Notes: generated from the sequence alone by a model not told the origin. A stretch of 64,000 bases of DNA from Actinomycetota bacterium (GCA_035697485.1 DASSCU010000011.1:81384-145383), one strand, 5' to 3'; counted from the stretch's first letter, positions 26,381-34,403 are shown. Translations and numbers: made by a program.

Positions 26381-26738
26381 CGAAGCGAGAAGCATGCAGC
26401 CCGAGGCTGGTCCGGCATGGTCGTCTCGCCCCGAGATCTTGAGATCGGCGACGGAATGGCCCCACCGGCGACTGACGGGTTGCCTCCGAGTATGCGGACG
26501 GAACCACGACGCAGGCGGTACCTTTGCCCAATTTCGGACCGCATAGGGCGTGGATGATCCATGCATGCTTAAGTGCCGCCGGTCCCAGGGTTGGAGGCGC
26601 AACTCCTTCCCGGAGCCCGGCGGCTGACTGAATGCTGGATGGGACCCACTGCCGGCAGCGGGTTGCCTCCGAGTCGTCTCGACCAGTCCCTAAGTCCGCC
26701 AACACGCGGTTCAACACCTAGTCTATGAGCTGGCGGTG

Positions 26739-26766
26739 TTAGGGCGAAAAGATCCGCTCGCCCTAA
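26739..26766. promoter_or_regulatory. Inverted repeat upstream of the sigma/propeller operon
   Basis: Perfect 8-bp arms TTAGGGCG (26739) and CGCCCTAA (26759) with a 12-bp spacer, ending 33 bp before GTG 26800. A -10-like TCTAAT abuts the start region. It is a candidate operator, or overlaps the -35 region. Confidence 0.45.
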
Positions 26767-26799
26767 GCGCGACGACCTCTCCGAGGCGTCTAATCAGGC

Positions 26800-27273
26800 G
26801 TGAGCACGGACGAGGACGCGCGCTTCGAAGCGTTCTTCAAGGAACAGTTCCCGAGGGTGGCGAGAACCACCGCCTTCGTTACGGGCGACCTCCAAGAAGG
26901 GATGGACATCGCCCAGGAGGCCATGGCCCGTGTCTACCAACATTGGCGCAAGGTCTCGGCGATGGATCGTCCGGATGCGTGGGTGCACAGGGTCGCGACG
27001 AACCTCGCTCTGTCACGGCTCCGCCGCCGCCGTCCGGAGAAGCTCGTCACCGAGCCGCCGTCGCTGCAACCCGCCCCCTTGGATGACGAGCTGCTGGATG
27101 CGGTCCGTTCGCTCTCACCGGCCCAGCGCTCTGTCATCGCCCTTCGCTTCTATCTCGACTGGTCGGTCGAGGACGTAGCCGAGGCGCTAGGCAAGAAGCC
27201 CGGCACGGTGCGCGCCCTGACCCATCAAGGCATGGAGCGGCTTCGGTCGCTCCTGCTGGAGGAGACCCCATGA
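26800..27273 (+). CDS. ECF sigma factor, SigE-like
   Basis: 157 residues from GTG 26800. Region 2: FEAFFKEQFPRVARTTAFVT, DLQEGMDIAQEAMARVYQHW and WVHRVATNLALSRLRRRRPE. Region 4: LSPAQRSVIALRFYLDWSVE DVAEALGKKP then VRALTHQGMERLRSLL. It directs RNA polymerase to a small regulon in response to an extracytoplasmic signal. The stop overlaps the start of the downstream single-pass propeller gene (ATGA, 27270-27273), so the two are translationally coupled, as sigma/anti-sigma pairs usually are. An inverted repeat lies upstream. Confidence 0.9.
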   Translation: MSTDEDARFEAFFKEQFPRVARTTAFVTGDLQEGMDIAQEAMARVYQHWRKVSAMDRPDAWVHRVATNLALSRLRRRRPEKLVTEPPSLQPAPLDDELLDAVRSLSPAQRSVIALRFYLDWSVEDVAEALGKKPGTVRALTHQGMERLRSLLLEETP

Positions 27274-29183
27274 ACGAGCACGACGAACTCGCTCGAGAGA
27301 TCCGAGATCGAGCCGAGCGGCTCCCGATCGAGATCCCCTCGCCGACAAGCGCCATGGCCCGCGGGCGTCAGCGTCGACGAGTCTCTCGCGTCGCCACCGC
27401 GCTGGCAGCCATCGTCATCGCCGTCGGCGTCGCGGTGCCGCTCCGCGCCTTGATGCATCTCGGAGAGGACGCCCCTCCGGTGTCGCTCGGTCCCTCGCCG
27501 TCGGGGGAGAACGCTACTCCCGACCCGACCGGCACGATCGCCTTCATCGGCGGTGGCCAAGCCTTCGGCCCGATCACGTTGTTGGATGTCGCCTCAGGAA
27601 TGACGGAGCCGCTCACGAAGCAGTCGTTCACCTCGGTGAGCCTCGCGTGGTCGCCGGATGGGTCACTCATCGCGATGACGAGGGGATTGTCGGAAGGGAC
27701 CGGCGAACTGGTGCTCGTCTCGACGAGGACCGGCGAGCTGACTCAGACGATGCCTATCGACCCTCTCCTCAACCCGCAAGATGTGGATTGGTCTCCGGAC
27801 GGCACCCTTCTCGCATTCACGGACACCTACGCCACGCTCCACACGATAGAGCCCGACGGTTCGCATCTTCGAAGCGTTGCAACCGACAGCCGAGGCCTCA
27901 ACATCGCCTTCTCTCCGTCGGGAGACCACATCGCCTTCGTCGGCGACGAGGGGGATCTCTCGGTCCTGGACCTTGAGACCGGAGTGACGACGAACGTGTT
28001 CTCGGCCCCGGCGAAGCATCGGGTCTGGTTCGGGCCGACGTGGTCGCCGGACGGGTCCATGCTCGCGTTCTCGATGTTCGAGGAAGGGGGCAGTTCGATC
28101 AACATCGTCAACGCGGACGGGACGGGGTTCAGACAGGTCCTGGAACCCTCCCATGATGGTGTCAGCCCATCCTGGTCGCCGGACGGAAACTGGATCGCGT
28201 TCGAAGGCGGAGGGGAGCGCGGGGATCTTTTCGCGGTCACGACGGACGGCGCGACCGTTCGCCAGCTCACCGACACCGGCGTCGGAGAGTTCGGTCCAGA
28301 TTGGGGAACGCCGCAACTCGTGAGCTCTTCGGTGACCGAAGTGGCTCCGACGTCGGCCGAGTATCTGCCGCTCGTTTTCGCCCAGTTCGGGGATGGATGG
28401 AAGGTCCGCAACTTCGGCAGCGTCGAAGAGGGAACCCCCACGAAGGCTTGGGCGGCGACCGTGGCGATCGACGCTCGCGATCTCGGCCCACGAAAGCCCG
28501 CGATCCCCGTCCATACGATCGAGAGCCTGCCTCCAGGTGAGGCCGTCATCGTGGCGCTGGCCACTCCCTGGCATTTCGATCCGAGCGAAGGCCCCTATCC
28601 ATCGGGATCCCTCGACCCTCTCAACTTATCGGATGCAACGATCCGGGGCCCCGAGGCCGAGGAGCCGGAGGGCGACTACACGATCTATGACGTTCAGAAC
28701 GGGTACACGGCGGTCCGAGTCTTCTTCGGAGACACACCGACCGGGGCAGAGCTTGAGGCGGCGCAGGCTGAACTCGCGACTCTCCAAGTACCCCCAACCT
28801 GCCCGATCGGATACGAGGCATCGGCGAGTCCCACCGAAGCGGAGCCTGGCGAAACCGTGACACTGACCGGACCGATGCCGTTCCAGTTCGAGGACGGGTC
28901 GTATGACGCGGAAGGCCGCACGATCGCTATCGCGTGGTGGAACGCGGACGAGAAGGATTGGCCATACTTGTCCTCGTTCTCAACTCGTTCGCCATCTCCG
29001 GTGGCGTCGGGACCGATCGTTCGGCTCGGTGAAGGCGGCGTGGGCCAATGCTCCTTCGCTATCACGTTCACGGTTCCGGACGTACCGCCCGGTGACTATC
29101 CGATCGTCGTGATTCAAGAGGGGCCACTCCGGAGCCCCGATAGTTCGGCCATCTTGGCCTCGCTATCGGTTCGAGTGGGGTGA
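27270..29183 (+). CDS. Single-pass membrane TolB-like propeller, putative anti-sigma/sensor
   Basis: 637 residues. A basic cytoplasmic N-terminus (~35 residues, EIRDRAERLPIEIPSPTSAM and RGRQRRRVSRV), one TM helix (~36-55, ATALAAIVIAVGVAVPL), a Pro/Ser linker, then PD40 blades (AWSPDGSLIAMTR, DWSPDGTLLAFTD, AFSPSGDHIAFVG, TWSPDGSMLAFSM, SWSPDGNWIAFEG, to ~340). A further C-terminal region (~350-637) contains an Ig-like stretch (SASPTEAEPGETVTLTGPMP). Overlap with the sigma gene and the topology suggest an extracytoplasmic sensor whose short inner segment could hold the sigma factor. No zinc anti-sigma HxxxCxxC motif is seen, so this is inference. Confidence 0.7.
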   Translation: MNEHDELAREIRDRAERLPIEIPSPTSAMARGRQRRRVSRVATALAAIVIAVGVAVPLRALMHLGEDAPPVSLGPSPSGENATPDPTGTIAFIGGGQAFGPITLLDVASGMTEPLTKQSFTSVSLAWSPDGSLIAMTRGLSEGTGELVLVSTRTGELTQTMPIDPLLNPQDVDWSPDGTLLAFTDTYATLHTIEPDGSHLRSVATDSRGLNIAFSPSGDHIAFVGDEGDLSVLDLETGVTTNVFSAPAKHRVWFGPTWSPDGSMLAFSMFEEGGSSINIVNADGTGFRQVLEPSHDGVSPSWSPDGNWIAFEGGGERGDLFAVTTDGATVRQLTDTGVGEFGPDWGTPQLVSSSVTEVAPTSAEYLPLVFAQFGDGWKVRNFGSVEEGTPTKAWAATVAIDARDLGPRKPAIPVHTIESLPPGEAVIVALATPWHFDPSEGPYPSGSLDPLNLSDATIRGPEAEEPEGDYTIYDVQNGYTAVRVFFGDTPTGAELEAAQAELATLQVPPTCPIGYEASASPTEAEPGETVTLTGPMPFQFEDGSYDAEGRTIAIAWWNADEKDWPYLSSFSTRSPSPVASGPIVRLGEGGVGQCSFAITFTVPDVPPGDYPIVVIQEGPLRSPDSSAILASLSVRVG

Positions 29184-29343
29184 TGAGCGGGTCGCCCAAC
29201 CCTCAGAGCAAGGCACCACCCTCTGTCCCATCCAGTGGGCGATCAAGTCCGCCAGATGCTGCGACGCCGAGACGCTCACGTTCGTGGGCTAGACGCCGTC
29301 GATCCGGAACCTCCGAGGGGGTGGTTCCAGAAACGCAGCTCGC

Positions 29344-29593
29344 TCACGCGGAATCACCACCCTGCTGGCTCCGCTGGTTCCGGCTCAGGACTCCTTCTCG
29401 GCCGCGCGCACCGTCGAGCAGCTCGATCTCAAACCTGGCTCGTAGTTCATCGTCGGCTTCAAGGTCGGCCAGTAGCTCGCCCCATCCCAGGGTGTCGCAC
29501 CAGTAGCTCGGCGATGATGCGGGCGCGGGCGGGCGACGTGCAGAACAGGTACGTCAGGAGGTCGTCGCGTAGCGCTAGTGGAATCTCAGCCAC
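29344..29593 (-). pseudogene. Frameshifted paralogue of the 70-residue protein
   Basis: From GTG 29593 (GGAG upstream): VAEIPLALRDDLLTYLFCTS then PARARIIAELLVRHPGMG. One frame over it continues GELLADLEADDELRARFEIE, ending at a stop at 29344. It aligns along its length with 19665-19877. One base is gained or lost in the ATGGGG run. Upstream in-frame codons to 29677 show no similarity. Confidence 0.6.
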
Positions 29594-29681
29594 CGGCTTC
29601 TCCGTGATCGGCTTCGCGACGCCACACTTCTCCATCATCGCCGCAACCTCGACGAAACGCGCGAAGCATAGGATCAAACCG

Positions 29682-29988
29682 ATGGATTCGGACGAGCCCG
29701 ACCGTTCGCCTGAAGCAGGACCGACAACGGACCAAGGGTCGGGAACGCCATCGCGGGAGTCTCGCTTGCTCTCGGCACCGTAATCACGATCCTCGCGGTC
29801 CTCGCATTGCGGCCGCTGTCCGACATCGGCATACTCCTTGGCCCCGTCGCCGCCCTCTTTGGCTTGGCTGGGTTCATGTTGGCTCGGGCCGGAACGCGTG
29901 CGAAGGGCATGGCGGCCGCGGGGATGATTCTCGGGGGACCGGGTTCATGATTGCCGTGATCAGAATCCTGAGTTCCGTCCCACGATGA
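29682..29988 (+). pseudogene. DUF4190-like two-helix membrane protein, frameshifted
   Basis: ATG 29682 lies 7 nt behind TAGGAT. The first frame gives MDSDEPDRSPEAGPTTDQGS and soon stops. The membrane part is in another frame: AIAGVSLALGTVITILAVLA, LGPVAALFGLAGFMLARAGT and KGMAAAGMILGG, the usual two-helix DUF4190 layout. A second shift near 29940 is needed to reach GFMIAVIRILSSVPR and the stop at 29986. Two indels in 100 codons indicate real decay or poor local sequence. Confidence 0.5.
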
Positions 29989-30071
29989 CCCGTAAGGTCA
30001 TGGGTGCTAGACCCCGGTTCCGGGTGGGGCGAGCGGAGCATCCGGGGCGGTTGAGTAAGACCACCCCTCGT

Positions 30072-30173
30072 CGGCCAACCGCACAACTCCACGATCCGCT
30101 CGTACAGGTCGAAGGTGATGTGCAGCTCGCTGGCTTCGAAGCTCGATACGCCGGAATGTCGGTCGAGTGTCAT
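30072..30173 (-). pseudogene. Second copy of the YERIVELCGW small ORF
   Basis: ATG 30173 overlaps the region of the stop of the upstream lipoprotein (TAG 30176-30178). It encodes MTLDRHSGVSSFEASELHIT followed by FDLYERIVELCGWP, matching 18503-18643. Where copy 1 stops (GWPRG*) this copy runs on without similarity until 29874, so its 3' end is probably altered. Confidence 0.45.
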
Positions 30174-30175
30174 TC

Positions 30176-30628
30176 CTACCAATCCTCAGAACCAGGGCGA
30201 CAGGCCCACACCGACACGAGCCACCACTCGTCAGTCTTCGGCGTGCTCATGCTGATCTCCGCGAAGATCTGATTGTCGAGATAGATCCGGAGGCGTTCTG
30301 CGTCGAACCGGTCTAAGCCAAATCGGGCGGCGAACGCGGCCTCGAGTCGAGATAACTCAACGCCGTGCATACGGGCAGCTGAAGACAGCCATGCCTCAAT
30401 CGCCGCCTCACGAGTCACGTATGCTCGCGCCCCTGGCTCCTCGGCGGGGAAGCTGTTCGCACGATCATCTCGTTCGCACGGCCAGGAAGCTCCGTCCGAG
30501 CACGATGAGAGGAAAACGGCCACGAGCGTCAAGGCTGCCGCTCGCCGGATCAGGCGGCTGAGGCCTCCGCATGCCCAGACCCGGTCGCGACCGGTGGGCT
30601 GTCGGGCCGAAGCTAAACGAAGGCTCAC
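30176..30628 (-). CDS. Putative lipoprotein of unknown function
   Basis: 150 residues if GTG 30628 is the start. A basic segment (LSRLIRR) and a hydrophobic core (AAALTLVAVFLSSC) end in lipobox LSSC. The mature part is ~110 residues: CSDGASWPCERDDRANSFPA, then EAAIEAWLSSAARMHG, LEAAFAARFGLDRFDAERLR and a strand-rich C-terminus DEWWLVSVWACRPGSEDW. Three further Cys. The n-region before LSRLIRR is long, so the true start may be downstream. Located in the island; no family recognised. Confidence 0.5.
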   Translation of the reverse strand: MSLRLASARQPTGRDRVWACGGLSRLIRRAAALTLVAVFLSSCSDGASWPCERDDRANSFPAEEPGARAYVTREAAIEAWLSSAARMHGVELSRLEAAFAARFGLDRFDAERLRIYLDNQIFAEISMSTPKTDEWWLVSVWACRPGSEDW

Positions 30629-30639
30629 AATCTCAACCT

Positions 30640-30999
30640 GATCACGGCTGATCACGATTGCGGTTCGTGCGGTTCGAGATCGATGGTCTGCCAATGCTTC
30701 GGCCACGGTGCTGACGAGGGCCGCCAATCCCAAGACGATGACTCCGACCCCAAGCAGGGGACCAAGACAACTGGTCCGAGCAGGAACACCCAGCCCCCAG
30801 GGGTCGAGGAGGCATCGTTTACGCCGCGAATGACCGAAATGAGGATCATGAACACGCCGAAGGGTGCGACGATCCACCGCAGCACCACGACGATTCCCCG
30901 CAGCACCTTGACGATCCCCCGATGTACCACCTCGGAGAGAGGCCGAGGGCCCGTCGGCTCGATGCTCGGCAAGTCTCGCCCTGGCGGCATCCGTTCCAT
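30640..30999 (-). pseudogene. Small membrane protein, frameshifted
   Basis: From ATG 30999: MERMPPGRDLPSIEPTGPRP then helices IVVVLRWIVAPFGVFMILIS and GGWVFLLGPVVLVPCLG. The third hydrophobic segment VGVIVLGLAALVSTVAEALA follows only after a shift near 30752. Composition in both frames is membrane-like, so one indel is the simplest reading. It precedes the lipoprotein on the same strand. Confidence 0.45.
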
Positions 31000-31128
31000 G
31001 GGGCCGAGTATCGGGATTGATATCCGGCTCGGGAAGAGGTGCGAGGCAACCACCACCTATGCGCCACAAGTCCACACCACCTAGTCAGAGGGGGTGCCTG
31101 GTCTCAAGCGCGTGCGTAACCTCCAAGA

Positions 31129-31345
31129 GTGCCTGAGTCAGCTGAAGTCCTCGCCCTGGTCGAGCAGGGCTATGTGCGAGTTACCGACATGCCCGCAATG
31201 TTCGGCGTTTCTCGGCAGGCTGCTCGCACCTCACCCGCCGCGAGGACTTCCCACCCCCGGCGAAGGTGGTCGGCACCAGACGGCTGTGGCGGCGAGAAGA
31301 CGTGTGGAGTCACGTCGGGGGATTCGAGGAGGGGGAGTTCATCCC
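31129..31345 (+). pseudogene. Excisionase-like HTH gene, decayed copy 2
   Basis: GTG 31129 follows TAACCT by 6 nt. MPESAEVLALVEQGYVRVTD, GVSRQAA, then a frameshift, then HLTRREDFPPPAKVVGTRRL and WRREDVWSHVGG. This copy preserves the whole two-part HTH/wing except for one missing base, and is the clearest picture of what the intact gene was. Placed directly before the integrase remnant. Confidence 0.65.
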
Positions 31346-31610
31346 CCCCTGTTCCAGGCGTTTCGCCCCGCCATCGATGCTTTGCCAGATGACGTCCGCC
31401 AGACGGATGTGAACGATGGCTTCCTCCTTGGCAGGGAGGGACGACTGGCCGTCTTCTACGCGCCGTTCGACTGGATCAACGTCGATGCCCGCATCGTCAT
31501 CCTCGGTCTCACGCCTGGCTGCAAGCAGACCAAGATCGCGTTCGAGACGGTCCACGCTGCTCTGCGCCGTGGCCAGTCCGACGAAGATGCGATCAGGGCA
31601 GCGAAGGACA
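31346..31610 (+). pseudogene. Fragment of a UDG-fold-like protein fused to integrase sequence
   Basis: A frame with no start of its own encodes PPLFQAFRPAIDALPDDVRQ, AVFYAPFDWINVDARIVILG then LTPGCKQTKIAFETVHAALR, EDAIRAAKD. The VILGLTPG-x-x-Q-x-x-x-A motif recalls small uracil-DNA-glycosylase-fold proteins of unknown role. Around 31610 the sequence passes without a stop into integrase-like residues, so this is probably a deletion junction rather than a true fusion. Confidence 0.4.
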
Positions 31611-31972
31611 TAGACGGCTCGACCATCGCCGCGCTCGCGGGGCTGCGTGATCGGCAGTCCGCCGAGCCTGTCGCCGACGTGGGCGGGCTGGTGTTTGAGC
31701 ATCCGACTTCGGAGGGGTTCCTGCCGTGGCGTCCGGACTCGACGACTCACGCCCTTCCAGCGACTCTCGAAGGCGGCGAAGGTCCCGGTGGCTCCGTTCC
31801 ACTACCTGCGCCACGACTGCGCGTCGTGGCTCCTGGAGGCGGGGCTCGACGTGGTGTCGGTCTGCGAACGACTCGACACTCGTCGCCGGACGTGACGTTG
31901 CGAATCTACTCCCACGCGCTTCCGGGTCGGCAGCGTGAGTTGGCTCGCGCCATCGGTGCTGCACTTTCGTAG
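31611..31972 (+). pseudogene. Tyrosine recombinase (phage integrase) C-terminal remnant
   Basis: Family signatures are spread over three frames: TIAALAGLRDRQSA and LVFEHPTSEGFLPWRPDSTT; then FQRLSKAAKVPVAPFHYLRH and DCASWLLEAGLDVVSVCERL (the HxLRH box); then HSSPDVTLRIYSHALPGRQR with the catalytic Tyr of IYSH. Joining them needs removal of one C near 31760 and addition of one G near 31873. The N-terminal arm-binding and core domains are absent. Orientation is towards the tRNA 79 bp downstream, the usual int-att arrangement. Confidence 0.75.
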
Positions 31973-32056
31973 GGTTGTTCTTACATGATTCTGACATGCG
32001 CCCAACTGTGAGGATCGCGGGCTCCGCGTTCTTGCAGGTAGATGCGCGTGGGGGCG

Positions 32057-32094
32057 GTAGCTCAGTCGGTTAGAGCAGGGGACTCATAATCCCT
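32057..32094 (+). repeat. att-like direct repeat, right (tRNA 5' half)
   Basis: Partner of 16502-16539 (one mismatch in 38 bp). The integrase remnant lies just to its left. Confidence 0.6.
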
Positions 32095-32123
32095 CGGTCG
32101 CAGGTTCGAGTCCTGCCCGCCCC
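32093..32123 (+). repeat. att-like direct repeat, left (tRNA 3' half)
   Basis: 31 bp identical to 36943-36973 except one position (G/T in the T loop). Together they bracket a 4.85-kb segment. Confidence 0.65.
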
Positions 32124-32124
32124 A

Positions 32125-32343
32125 CCTGCAATCCATACCCGAGGCTTCGCATCGAGCCACCGCTCCACATCCTTGCGTCGCCACAACCGATGCCGGCCGG
32201 CTGCCTTCGCCGGCTTTGGATGTCGTCGCGCTCGGCGACGATCTGGCTCACGTGCTGCTTGGTCACTCCGAGGATCGCGGCGATGTCGATGACGCGCAGG
32301 TAGCCCTGCTCGCCCAGGGCAGAACCTCGGATGACTCCGGCAC
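32125..32343 (-). pseudogene. Excisionase-like HTH gene, decayed copy 3
   Basis: From GTG 32343: VPESSEVL, a shift, EQGYLRVIDIAAILGVTKQH and VSQIVAERDD, a second shift, PKPAKAAGRHRLWRRKDVER then WLDAKPRVWIAG. The 3' end runs straight into the tRNA-Ile2 gene. About 80% of positions match copy 1 by eye, including the DNA around the wing, so the copies share recent ancestry. Confidence 0.6.
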
Positions 32344-32354
32344 GCTTGTTCGTT

Positions 32355-32921
32355 CTACGGCGCGGCGAGCTCCACGAGGTCCCCGCGCCGATCGATTTCG
32401 AGGAACGTCACACCTTCAGGAAGGGACGTGCCGGTGATCCGTGCGGGGTTCGATCTGCGTCGATCGGCCGCCCAGTCAAGAACCCCCGTCGTGCAGAGCT
32501 GCGCCTGATCGTCCTCGGTCAAGCTCGCATAGTTCAACTCGAACGTTCCCTCGGCGGAACCGAATCGCACGGTCCCGGCGAGGTGGAAGGAGTAGGAGGG
32601 CGGCTGTCCCGGTTGCGGGCGCAAGTCGTACTGGAACTCGCCGCCTTCGCCAAGGCGGAGCCGCTCTGCCCAGAAGCCGATGCCGATGCCAGGCAACCAA
32701 CCGGTCGATCCGTCCTCACAAGTCACGGTGAAGGAGATGAGGAACTCGCCGAGGAAGCGTCGCCCGCTGTCACGTTTCAAGACGTCCAGACGAACCCTCT
32801 CAGCCTCGGAGGTTTCACCGCGGTAAGTGATGATCTGGCCCGCCGACGCTGAACCGACGAGCGTGACGACAAGCGTCGCGGTCAAAGTGAGCACGAGAGC
32901 GCATCGGGCGGGGGTCTTCAT
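32355..32921 (-). CDS. Secreted protein of unknown function (188 aa)
   Basis: ATG 32921 with GGAGG 8 nt upstream. Signal peptide MKTPARCALVLTLTATLVVT, cleavage near ASAGQ. The mature protein is strand-rich without repeats: QIITYRGETSEAERVRLDVL, FLISFTVTCEDGSTG, FQYDLRPQPGQPPSYSFHLA and EGTFELNYASLTEDDQAQLC. Two Cys (VTCEDG; QLCTTG) may form one disulfide. The spacing suggests a small beta-sandwich. No family recognised. It lies just downstream of the sister propeller gene on the same strand (83 bp gap) and may be co-transcribed. Confidence 0.6.
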   Translation of the reverse strand: MKTPARCALVLTLTATLVVTLVGSASAGQIITYRGETSEAERVRLDVLKRDSGRRFLGEFLISFTVTCEDGSTGWLPGIGIGFWAERLRLGEGGEFQYDLRPQPGQPPSYSFHLAGTVRFGSAEGTFELNYASLTEDDQAQLCTTGVLDWAADRRRSNPARITGTSLPEGVTFLEIDRRGDLVELAAP

Positions 32922-33004
32922 GTGTGAGTCCTCCGTTCCACGGGTGAGCAACCAACGCGCGAGCGGATGTCCTCGCGAGCATCGTTCGTGGTCGGTGATC
33001 GCTC

Positions 33005-33889
33005 CTACGTGGCCTGCCAGCTCAGGATAGTGCCGGTTACCTTCATGTCGGTCACACGAACGACATCCGTTCCGGCCGTCGACATGATGAAGATGTCGCT
33101 GCGCGCAGTCCCATCGACGAACGCGATCTTCGTGCCATCCGGCGAGAACACCGGCGTGAAATCCCATCGATTGGGAGTGTCCGTGAGCCGAACCCGGCGG
33201 GTGCCATCGCTGTTGACCACGAACACGTCGGTGGCCGTCCGCCCAACGCCGCGCACGAAGGTGATCTGGGAGCCGTCAGGCGACCAGTCTGGGTCGCTGC
33301 CCCCACGGACCAGCATCGTCCTGTTCGAACCGTCGGGGTTCATCGTCGCCAGCCCTCGCCGGGTCGTGAAGGCGATCTGGTTGCCATCCGGTGACCACGA
33401 TGGCCAAGAGTCCTGATGACGACCGCGGCTGATCCTGGCTAAACCGGAGCCGTCGGCGTTGACCAGGTAGATCTTGAAATCCCACCTCCTGTCGTTGGAG
33501 GAGGTGAACCTGGCAGCGGTGCTGAATGCGATTCGCGTTCCGTCGGGCGACCACGCCGGGCGGCCGAAGAAGTAGTAGCGGTGTTTGGAGATCCGGCCTT
33601 GGATGAGGGTCCTCTCCGTCCCGTCGGCGTTCATGATGAACAATGAGGAAGGCTTGTTGCCACGCAGGAAGGCGATCTTGGATCCGTCGGGCGACCAGGC
33701 GGGGTTCCTGCTCCGTTTGTCGCCGAACGTCAGCTGCGCGTGACCTGACCCATCGGGATCGATCACGTGGATCTGCTTATGGTCGGAGTAGGCGATCTTG
33801 CCGTTGCCGCCCGGGAAGGTCGCCGACGCCGATTGCAGCGAGAGCAAGAGGAGCGCGAGGCACAACAGTCCCGTGCACGTACGACGCAT
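33005..33889 (-). CDS. Secreted TolB-like beta-propeller protein
   Basis: 294 residues from ATG 33889. Signal peptide MRRTCTGLLCLALLLLSLQS, cleavage near ASATFPG. Blades: NGKIAYSDHKQIHVIDPDGS, AWSPDGSKIAFLRG, AWSPDGTRIAFST, SWSPDGNQIAFTT, DWSPDGSQITFVRG and VFSPDGTKIAFVDG: six regular PD40 units that would close a propeller. It is a paralogue of 25382-26326, with near-identical first-blade entry and final blade. Role unknown. Confidence 0.8.
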   Translation of the reverse strand: MRRTCTGLLCLALLLLSLQSASATFPGGNGKIAYSDHKQIHVIDPDGSGHAQLTFGDKRSRNPAWSPDGSKIAFLRGNKPSSLFIMNADGTERTLIQGRISKHRYYFFGRPAWSPDGTRIAFSTAARFTSSNDRRWDFKIYLVNADGSGLARISRGRHQDSWPSWSPDGNQIAFTTRRGLATMNPDGSNRTMLVRGGSDPDWSPDGSQITFVRGVGRTATDVFVVNSDGTRRVRLTDTPNRWDFTPVFSPDGTKIAFVDGTARSDIFIMSTAGTDVVRVTDMKVTGTILSWQAT

Positions 33890-34244
33890 GAGGCTACTGC
33901 TCCTCTCGCGGACACGGGTAGGATCGGTCCGACGACGGTATCACGGAACATCAACCCTTACAGGCCCTAGGTCTCACACGATGGACGCTGGCCGAAACGA
34001 TCCTGTTCACACTGGTTCGAGCTCGATGGAAAGGTCAACGCCGATGTGTGCGCGCTGCCGAGCTCGTCAAGCAACTCGATCCATGCGGCCATCACCGGAT
34101 CCGGGCGGAGGCGTTCACGTTCCTCGGCGCGGGCTCAATCGGCGGTAGATCGGCGGCTCCCTGTCGTGGGGGGAGTCCTGGACATTCGCGCACTCGGCAC
34201 CGCAGCGTGATCGCCGTTGGGCCGGTGAGTCATTCGGGGCGTTC
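33890..34244. other. Intergenic
   Basis: 355 bp. A TACCGT on the minus strand near 33934-33939 could be the -10 box of the propeller gene at 33889. No gene seen. Confidence 0.3.
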
Positions 34245-34403
34245 TCAGTCTGGGCGCTGCGGTGTTGCGTCGTCGTCTTCGGTTCGAGACCGTCGGGACG
34301 CGACGATGAGCAGCACCGCGCCGAGCAGCCAAAGCACAACCGCCACGAACAGGGCCGGGGAATAGCCGGCGACGCCGAAGACCCATGCCGCGGCGCCCAA
34401 CAC
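34245..34403 (-). CDS. Small two-helix membrane protein
   Basis: An open frame ends at 34245 with VLGAAAWVFGVAGYSPALFV and AVVLWLLGAVLLIVASRRSR followed by a charged tail RTEDDDATPQRPD. GTG 34403 gives 52 residues; TTG 34412 or a start further upstream near a GAGAGGAGAG site are alternatives. The hydrophobic pattern with positive-inside flank is clear; no family recognised. Confidence 0.4.
   Translation of the reverse strand: MLGAAAWVFGVAGYSPALFVAVVLWLLGAVLLIVASRRSRTEDDDATPQRPD

Larger units (their letters stand above)
32051..32124 (+). tRNA. tRNA-Ile2 (anticodon CAT, lysidine type)
   Basis: A complete 74-nt cloverleaf: acceptor GGGGCGG/CCGCCCC, D arm GCTC...GAGC, anticodon arm GGGGA-CTCATAA-TCCCT, T arm GCAGG-TTCGAGT-CCTGC, discriminator A; CCA is not encoded. 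The GACTCATAATC...GGTCGC pattern is that of tRNA-Ile2, whose C34 is modified to lysidine to read AUA, rather than tRNA-Met. It is the only complete copy here; half copies lie at 16496 and 36943. Confidence 0.92.
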
